Translations under genes and position numbers: made by a program
Part shown: positions 11,201 through 20,200 of the stretch, one piece after another
How the letters are laid out: the number at the start of each line of letters is the position of its first letter
Numbering within the stretch: the first letter of the stretch is position 1
Notes under the pieces: model-generated
The model's database searches: none
The model's input: the letters and a program-made list of their open reading frames with translations, nothing else
What the model was told of the DNA's origin: nothing
NCBI GenBank assembly: GCA_940671915.1
Contig: CALNVZ010003434.1
Location: 633,373 to 697,372, forward strand
Origin: Paracentrotus lividus
Taxonomy: Eukaryota > Echinodermata > Echinoidea > Camarodonta > Echinidae
Reading direction: 5' to 3'
DNA length: 64,000 nucleotides

Positions 11201-14200
11201 AATTTAAGAGTTAAAAATAAGGACCCCAACGACATCAACATAGACTATCGTTGATCCGAAGAATATAATCGTCGACGAGCGAGCTGCAGTGGCTTCGACG
11301 ACGCGAAGTAAGTGAGCGAACTCTTGACGAAAAACCAGTCCGGATTCGCGGACGAAATGATGAGGTTTGAGAACACACAGTCCCAGACTGCTACGATGAA
11401 TCACAAGCTATGATCTGATGATGAAGTACGAACTCTGAGTTCGACGATGAGCGGATGAACAATCCCGCATGAAGCACGAGCTCCAAATCAATGACGAAGT
11501 GCGAGCTTCCAATTAGACGAAGCATAAGCCCAGCTCGTCCCTAAAGAGATTAAATAAAACAACCATCTCCTAATAGACAAGGTCCAGTAATAATAACACT
11601 ATAAATCTTCACAATTCAGTTACGATACCTCATACTAGCTTGAATTGACTGCACTGCACTACTTACGGAAAATTATGTAAACAAAACTACGGCATCTTTT
11701 ATCCGTAAATAGTGAAAGGAAATCTCTCATAGAAGTATCACTTCTCATTTCAATGATTATTTACATCAATCATATTATATACAACATCAATAAACTGGTT
11801 CTGGCTATGACTCTTGTTCAGTTCACAAGCAATATATTATATAACTATCAATGTAAGTTATAAGGAAATCGTCAGCATCATTTAGTGTATAAAGTGACAA
11901 TTCTTCCATAATAAAATGTCTCATTTAATGACAATTAATTACCGCATCTCAATATCATTACTTCATGATTATTTGGTTTCTCCTGGTTTTAATTTCACAA
12001 AGTTTGCATTAATGAAATATGTTTTACTATAAAATACAACAAAGCATTTAATATTCTTTCCACTTTAGTGTTCAATACTCCAACATTAATCATAAGCAAA
12101 ATAATTACGGCATTTCTGTTTTCTTCGGAAACCCTATTAAGTTTTGCTTTTAATTATAATAAATATATATCAATAAAATAGTGAACTTACAGTTGCTTGA
12201 AAACAGTCGTGCCTGGTGAGGTGAGGGCAGATGTGGTGGCTTTACCGGACCTGTGCTGCCTGGAACCAGCCTGCCGACGATGGGGATTTAGACTTTGCCG
12301 TGCCTGCACTACACAGCCTGCAACATTCACCCAAAGCAATGGCCTACGAGAACCACACCCTCACACTCTGAGCGAAGACCTAGTAAGGAAGGGTCTTCCT
12401 CTCCCGAGAATCAAACGATGTCTGATTTGGTTTTACTCAAACACCACTCCATCCTGACTCTCACAAAAGCAAACTCGTTATCATTCTCGATATTCCTCTG
12501 CTTACTGTTCCGTGCTAAAAATATCCAATTAAAATTACTTATCCTTCCAAGCTTTAATTCCACTATTCAAAACTCCCAACTTCAACATTCTCGCCAATCT
12601 TTTCCTCTCATACACAAAAACAAACACCTGTAGAATTTGAGAGCCCCACCTAACTCAACTAAAGATATAAAGTTAAATGACCTAGTGCTCATGACCTAAG
12701 ATAGCAGTCAAAGTCAAAGTTAAACTCTATTCATTGAATTACACTTCAGCAAGTTTGATTGATTGATTAAAAGACAAAAAGTTGACCGACTCTGGCTCTG
12801 GAGCTAAACTTGGAGTCAGCGACCCAAATTCCTTTTATTATTCACCACCTGGATTGGTTACTAGGGATTGGAATTAAAGAAAGTCCATCGTGACAAACGT
12901 ACATGTAGAAAGGTGACTTGCTCTCCAAGTTAGTACAACCAGAGTGTTTTATCCTGTATTTTTCAAAGCATTCATATTATGTTATCATATTGTTACATGT
13001 ATATGGAAACCAATAAATCAAATCAAATCAAAATCAAAGTACTAAGAAACAAAATGAAATTAATTATGGCCTCAATCATCTGAATTTCAGCCTAGAGTCT
13101 TCTAACTTTAAGAGCTGAATAAGCAGAATTGATAGTTGTCCTTAACCAATACATCTTACTAGGTGGCCATCACGGTCAAGATCACCTTCACCAGATGGAA
13201 GGACATCACCTGGACCAGGGTCATCAACAAAGGCAAGTTAACCCATCAATGACTGAATTTCCATAGGTTTAACACAGGTACATGTATCACCTGTTCTCCA
13301 TCATCACTGGGTTAATGGGTAGTGGAAAACACTAAGCTGAAAAAGAAAAAAAAAACCCTCTCGATTTAGCCTAATGTTCATCTGTCTTCCTGTCTATTTC
13401 ATAGCAATTACATTTTTTGTTAACAACAGGTGTTTGTACTATCTTTAATAGCGACTTCTAGCTAAAGAAGACTTGTACTCCAGCACAACCAACAATGTTT
13501 GTCTCTCTTTTATTGAAACAATATACCTTTTTTTTTTCTTACAGTATGTAGACGAAAGCAACCAACAAGTGTTTAGTGCTGAACCATCTTAGTGATATCT
13601 AAGTACTCCAGCATGGCCAGTGATATTCTCTATCTTTTGAATTTTATCGAAACAACGTATCTTCTATTATTTCATTACAGAGTGCAGACGAAAATAACCA
13701 ACAAGTATTTGTGCTGAATCATCTGAGTGATATCTTGGGACTTCTGGCTGAAGCAGATTCGTACTCCAGCACAGCCAATGATGTTCTTCTCTCCGTCCAA
13801 TCCGTTGAGGCGCTGGGGTTGCTCTTTGAAGGATCAGTCAACAAGAACAAGTGAGTTTTTTTATGCCTCCGCCACTGAAGGTGGTGCCAGAGGCATCATG
13901 TTTTCGGGTTGTCTGTCCGTCCGTTTGCTTGCTATCATGATATCTCAAGAATTTATTGAGATCTCAACTTCAAACTTAGGGATTGTATGTATCACCATAG
14001 GAAATTGATCTTATCAGATTTTGGAGTATGTAGGTCAAGGGTCACAGAGGTCAAATTGTGAATTTGAGGAAAATAAATAGATGAAATTTGTCATATACAT
14101 GTATTTGTGATCTGGCAATGGCGGAGGAATATTTCGACCGTGCGCGGTCGAGGATTCATCTTGTTTTTTTTTTCTTTTTGGGGGAGAATTTTTCCCAGGA

Positions 14201-17200
14201 GTGATTTTTTAAAAAGTTAAGCGATATTACAATTCAAACATCTCTTAAACAACTGCCCTTGTTTTGGATAATCATGCATTCAATTCAAAATTTGCATTGG
14301 GTTTTATTTAGTCACATGGGCCCGAATTCACAAACGTGGTTTAGTTAGTCCATGGTCTAAATCAGGTGGTTTGTGAATACCAAAATTTAGACCATGGTCT
14401 AAATCCGTGGTTTAAACAATTGATTTAGACCATCGACTAACTAAACCACGTTTGTGAATTCGGGCCATGGGGTTTCAATTATGTTTAAGATTAAGTGTAG
14501 TGTTGACTTGATATAACTTAGATTCTAATTTTTGTATGAAATTGACTGTATGGATTTTTTGGGTGAGATAATGTGTTATATAAAGACAAGAAATTCACAA
14601 CATTTTTTTTATTCATGTTTTTTTAATTCAATTCAGGACTGTTCAGCTTGTCCACCAGATTGCTTTGCACCAGCAAATACAAGCTAAGAGTGGATACTCA
14701 AAGGTATAGTATTATTTGTAATCATTAATTTTCCACCTATCAGATCGGTTAAAAAGAAATTATTGTTCTGTTCATGACCTTGAAATGTGGCAGACACTGT
14801 CTATGAAATGATTTGAAAAGGTCGACAGCAGTTCACCTAAGCATTATTTTTTGCTGTGATTTTTTTGGGAATCACCAAGCATTCCTGAACTTTCTTGCAT
14901 AAAAAATTCATTTAATTGCAAGTTGTTACTTTGTGTTTAAATGTACAACTCTCTGCATAATGTAATGTGCGTCTTGTTTTATGCTAAGGTGCATTAGCTC
15001 TGAGTTTTATGCTAGAGAGCCCTGTCCTATTATCCTTGACAAGGCTAACTTATGGTGAAGGAAGTGCCGATGGTCATCAATGGCCATCCGAAATCAGTTA
15101 TGATGGGCTATGTTGACTATATATGTAATACTAGACTTTGAACTATATTGATACAGCATCATGGTCACCAGAAATTCATTTAGCTTCCTGAAACAGGAAA
15201 ATGAAAAAATAACCAAATCAAGCACGTAAAGTTAAAAAGGGTTTTTTACCTCATGTGAATGTTCTTTAATATCCATCCCTTGTTAACATGATGTGCAATA
15301 TTCTCTTAATTATAGTGCATATCGATCAGTCTCAATTTGTAGTCACATTTTAATCTTTTTAATTCTTTTTCCTAGATCACCCAAGCCTTCTCTTTCAAGA
15401 CGTTTGAGTCATGGTTGAGGAGTAGTCTTAGTAACAGTCCCTTTGGTGTCACAGGCTGCATAGCAAGTGGACATAGACTACAATGGTCATCAGGTATGTT
15501 ATTTTTTTGGGGGGGTATCATAGAAGATGTGGATCTCTATTTAAAGTCTTTGTGGTGATGGGCCTTGAGCAAAGACTAACCAGCTTATTAGATCTTTTAA
15601 AACATGATTCTTTGTTCCCATATTGGGCTAAATTCATAAAATTTGGACTATGCCAACCATCATTTACCTTGGTTTGAAGTATGTGTTTGAAACATCATAC
15701 AACGTCATAATTATAGACCATGGGTTACATCTTAACACAAGACTCCATGCCAGTACTCTGTGTTTGCTTATAACAATACAGACAAATCGGTCGATTTAAA
15801 AGTACGATATTATTTTGACTTTATAGACCATACAAAAAGTTTTTGTTTCATGTTTTGTGGGGTTTTTTTTAAATTTCAGGTGAAGATGGAGCTAAGAGGG
15901 GTAGAGTTGCAACCAACTGTAACAAAGCACCGAAAAGGTAACCCATGTTTCAAGCAAACAATTCCTATTTTAATTCAGCTAATTGTGAAGGGGGTCATTA
16001 GCGATAGTGACGGACACTTCCATAAGAATGTTACTCAAGCTATGAAACATAAAACTGGCACAAGTCCCACATTCTACCTATTTGTGACGCATCCGAGGCA
16101 TTCTCTCACACAAAAAAGTTCATCTTTGTAGAGACGCGTTTCCTGGCAAAACTGCAGTGCTGAGGGGTAAACAGCAGAGAGCCATGGCGGAGGATATTTC
16201 ACACAGTATACAGGCTGAGCTGAATGCAGCACGTCAAATGTTTTCGGATATCTTAATGTACGAAAATCATTTGCAAAAAAGCGGAGAGGCTAACTACCAA
16301 CTATGTTGGAGTCAAAAGCTTAGTGTGTAAGGGAAGTTATAAATCCCCATTTCTACCGATTCACATCCGGCAGAGAAAGAAAGACACTGCATTTAAAGGT
16401 CAGGCAGCAATCTGCGAGCTGCAGAAGACCAATATGAATGCATCTACTCAAAAGGCAGAATCTATGAACTCTGCATTCTGCACGACATATCCAAAATGTT
16501 TGACGACATATACAAGGAATCATGCGAAGAGGGACATTCGGCAATAGAACTTACCAACAGTGTACCTGCTTCCATCCTCAACAAGGCCTCTGCTGCTCAA
16601 GTATCGCTGGCGGTTGGAATAAGACTCTGGCACCAAATTCAGTCAATGCAGAAGAGACGCAACTACTGGAAAGAGAGGGGTATTAAAAATAGGTATTAAT
16701 GTAAGCATTTTACAGAGCTATCATATTTTCAGTCATGATGGTAGGCCTACAGTGTACATGTATCTCTCTTGCTATGAAATAGATTTGAGAATAGTTTATG
16801 ATAGGTTTGAGTTAAAGACGGTTTTAAGATAGCCATGGGGATGTCTTCTGAGTCTCTGCGACATTTCATAAGTCAAGAAAATGAAACATGCTTAAATCTG
16901 TGCATTTTTTCTGTCGCGGAGACGTATCAGCGGCGATGGAAAAAATGATCGCAAACACCTCTAAGTGTCGCAAGTCAGAGAGACGTCATCACGATGTGAG
17001 ATACCACCTTTAGACTTGTTTCCGTAAATCATTGTAGAGTTGTTTATTCATGAATTGTAACTGTATTATTCTTTGTTTTTCTTTATTTTCAGCTCCCAGT
17101 TGGTCATTCTTTCACAAATCTCAAAACAGACGTTAGCAAAGGTAAGACAAATTTTTGCCTTTATATTATGAAAGTAGTGATTTCGAGCATCTTGCATTGA

Positions 17201-20200
17201 TAGAGTGCTATTTGAGAAGCCATAATTATTATAAAACATTATAAATATCTATTGACTCTTCCAAGAAACCAACCATTTGTAATAGCCTATAGATTAATTA
17301 TTCTCTATTTTGATATAAAGATATGACGAATTGGGTAGCCTACTGTAATGCTCCTCTGTACATAACACAAATTCTTTGTCCTAATTAGCCAAGCAGCAAT
17401 TGTATACTTCTGACATAGAATTTTGATAAGATTTGAACCTTATACTAGAACATGTAGCAAAAGATGACTTGTACTTTGAGCAAAATTAAGGTTAAATAAA
17501 AGTTTCGATATTAGTTGTTTGTGTTATTTTTTTTTTTCGTTCATAGAGCTCTCAGATCCTCGTTGACTCACGTATCAAGATCCATCGCTGTCACTATGCG
17601 TTCATCTATCTCTTATCTCCAGTCAGGTAAATATCATGGACTGTAAATCCAATTTTCCAAGAGCTCAATGAAAAGAAAATTGTCATGTTACGATGATCTT
17701 CTTTCATATGATGTCATATTATGTTGTTGTGTACATTTGATTTTGAGTTTGAAAGTCAGAAGTAGTGTGTGCACAGGTAGAGTGCAAGAAACGCAGAAAT
17801 GTGCCACAATTTTAAAATGGGAATGACTTTTCATTATGGGAGTTGATAAAGAAGCGGATAAGACCGTCAAAATGTCTTTTTTGTTGATAAAAGAATGATT
17901 TCATTCAGTGATATTTTTTGTTGAAGTGATAATGATTTGGTTGGTAACAATACTCCATGCTGTGACATTGATTGCATAACTGTAAATTCAATACACTAAA
18001 CGAATGACTAAATTCTACCCTGACACTATACCCTTCCCTAAACCTACTGGTACTGGGCCCCATTGCATGAAGAGTTTAGTAACTGAAGAGTTTAGTAACT
18101 TCGCCATCAATATTATCTTTCATGAATACTGCATATTGCTTGGTTGTTGAGCAATGTTATCATGTTGAAAATGGCAAACGAGAGGATTTTCTGCAAAATC
18201 TGAGACCTGATGCAGATATCTACATAGGCGATTCTGACCGTGACTCTACTTATGCTTGTATGTAAATGTATCTCTTCTTATCTTGTTTTCAGATCTGTGA
18301 GTATAGAGAAGTGTCGTCACACAACAGTCGTCGTAGGTGCAGTAGAAACAACCCTCCATCTTGTTGGGTGTGAGCATGTCACAGTCATAGCAGCAGCTGG
18401 AAGATTCTCCATCAGGTAAATAGAATAATGACTTAAGGTACATTCCCTGCAAGGTCAAAATTATTTTGGGATGCAGTTGATCTTTTGTATGTCATCAGGA
18501 AAGTATGGTAAGGCTAAAAATTGTGATGTTTTTTTTTTAATATAGGGGTTAAAGAAGAGTTTAACCTGAAAATCAAATTTTTGAGTGAAATTTAGATGAG
18601 GGGTTGTCCCAACATGATTGGACCGTTGTACTAGGACTTGATCAATGATTGCTGAAGTATGCATGTACATATAACATATAACCTGTGCAGGTGTTGTACA
18701 CTGGTCCAACACTCTTCCTGTTTGTGAATAGTTTATTGGACTTGGGATATGGCCCTTCTCTGCAATATACATATCCTCTATCTCACATCTAATTCGATGG
18801 TCTCAACATAAGTGCTACTCTCAATGACAGAGAGAATAGTTGCATGTTGCACTTATGACGTATGTTGTAACCACCGCACTTCATATATCTTGAGGAGGGA
18901 GTGTTTTTAATTTTTTATTTCTGTTTCTATGAAATGCAAAACACTCGTAATTATACACAATTACATGTATCCTTGTAAATCACATTCAATCCTCAGTGGT
19001 TCAACGCTATGCACTCTCCACATGTTGACCCCATCGCGACCTTTGCTACTAGGAGGCAATGATAGCATTTCTCTAGCTCCGTACCACACACACTATGCCA
19101 TGCTACATCACCATATGGCTGCAGTGGGACTAGGGGAGAAACCTAACCATTGGAACAACCCTATTTGTGTTGGTAAGTGTAATTGTTATCCTCTACTTTC
19201 TTTGTTATTTTATTGTATAGTATATATGATTCAAACACAAGGTTTATATTACCGGTATGTAGGAGAAACGAGGCATTATGCTATGGCAGTCTTAGAAATT
19301 AGAAAATGAGTAACCTGGTGCTGTAATCCCACTGTTGACACTATGGTCTGTAAAAGAAAAAGATACGCCTGAGGCCATTGTAGTTTGTTTGCAGGCGTCT
19401 TGGGTGTTATCAATTTTGTGGGCTAGTTACAGATGTTGTATTCTGTTGTAGAGAAAGCTTGACTTCAGCATTACCCTTCCTGTAACTTATCTTCGGAGAG
19501 ATGGCAGTCTAAACTATAAAATCATTCAAGGGGCAGTAGAGGGATGCCGTAACAGGACGTCAAAGTACATCATGGACAGGTCATAGTAAAGGATGACAGG
19601 AGGGAATAGCATGCCGGACTCTCAAATGAGAGCAGTACATATGGGCACTACCTGACTAAGGCAATGAATCAACTCAATCAGGTTATATCCCATTTGGTTT
19701 GGTGGCAATTACTTTTGGCTTCATTTATTCTGAGATGTTTGGTTTTGGTCAGGGTTGCCAAAGGACATGGGCTGTGGTTAGGGTAAGGAAAGGTTTGAAC
19801 CCCAGGGCTGAAGCTCTTCATTTGACAAGTCTGGAGCATTTGTTGCAGGAGCGAATGTCATGGAGCCACTCATTCATGTTGGAGAGTTTTTTTTTTTTCT
19901 TTCTCTCTCTCTTCTCAGGTCCTGATCATCAAGAAGAACACCCAGTCCACAGGACTATGTCACCAAAGGAGTTCTTCACGTTTGTCATTCCATTTGAAAT
20001 GGATGGAGTTACTGCAGTGAGTAGTAAAATGAGAATCATTGAAACAGGCCTTAAATTTCGTTACTTTTAGGGCAAGGCCATTTTTTCTCTAAAAATTAGG
20101 GCACTTTGTCCACTTCAAAGGGCATCCACGGCCATTTTTTTCATAAAAAGGGCATCAAAGGCCACTTTTTCCCCCTAAAATTTATTTAACCATTTTTCAT

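Larger units (their letters stand above)
5733..13162 (+). other. U12-type (minor spliceosome) intron 4 of TBCCD1
   Basis: The donor at 5733-5740 reads GTATCCTT, the U12 5' splice-site consensus, and no usable U2 donor lies near it. A near-perfect U12 branch site, TCCTTAAC, lies at 13139-13146, about 16 nt before the acceptor AG at 13161-13162. Splicing here joins GA|G to give the residues GEEW, which is what vertebrate TBCCD1 has at this point. The 7.4 kb intron is unusually long and is full of repeats. Minor introns are rare and usually conserved, so the matching protein junction supports the call strongly. Confidence 0.88.

Noticed and set aside
12197-12633. Open frames of 86 and 112 codons on the plus strand
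   Set aside because: No recognisable domain, no splice partners, and they lie in a compositionally odd insert within a TBCCD1 intron.
13541-13640. Alternative, mutually exclusive exon 6 of TBCCD1
   Set aside because: The copy has an in-frame stop (CCATCTTAG) and lacks the second half of the exon and a donor, so it cannot yield a working variant.
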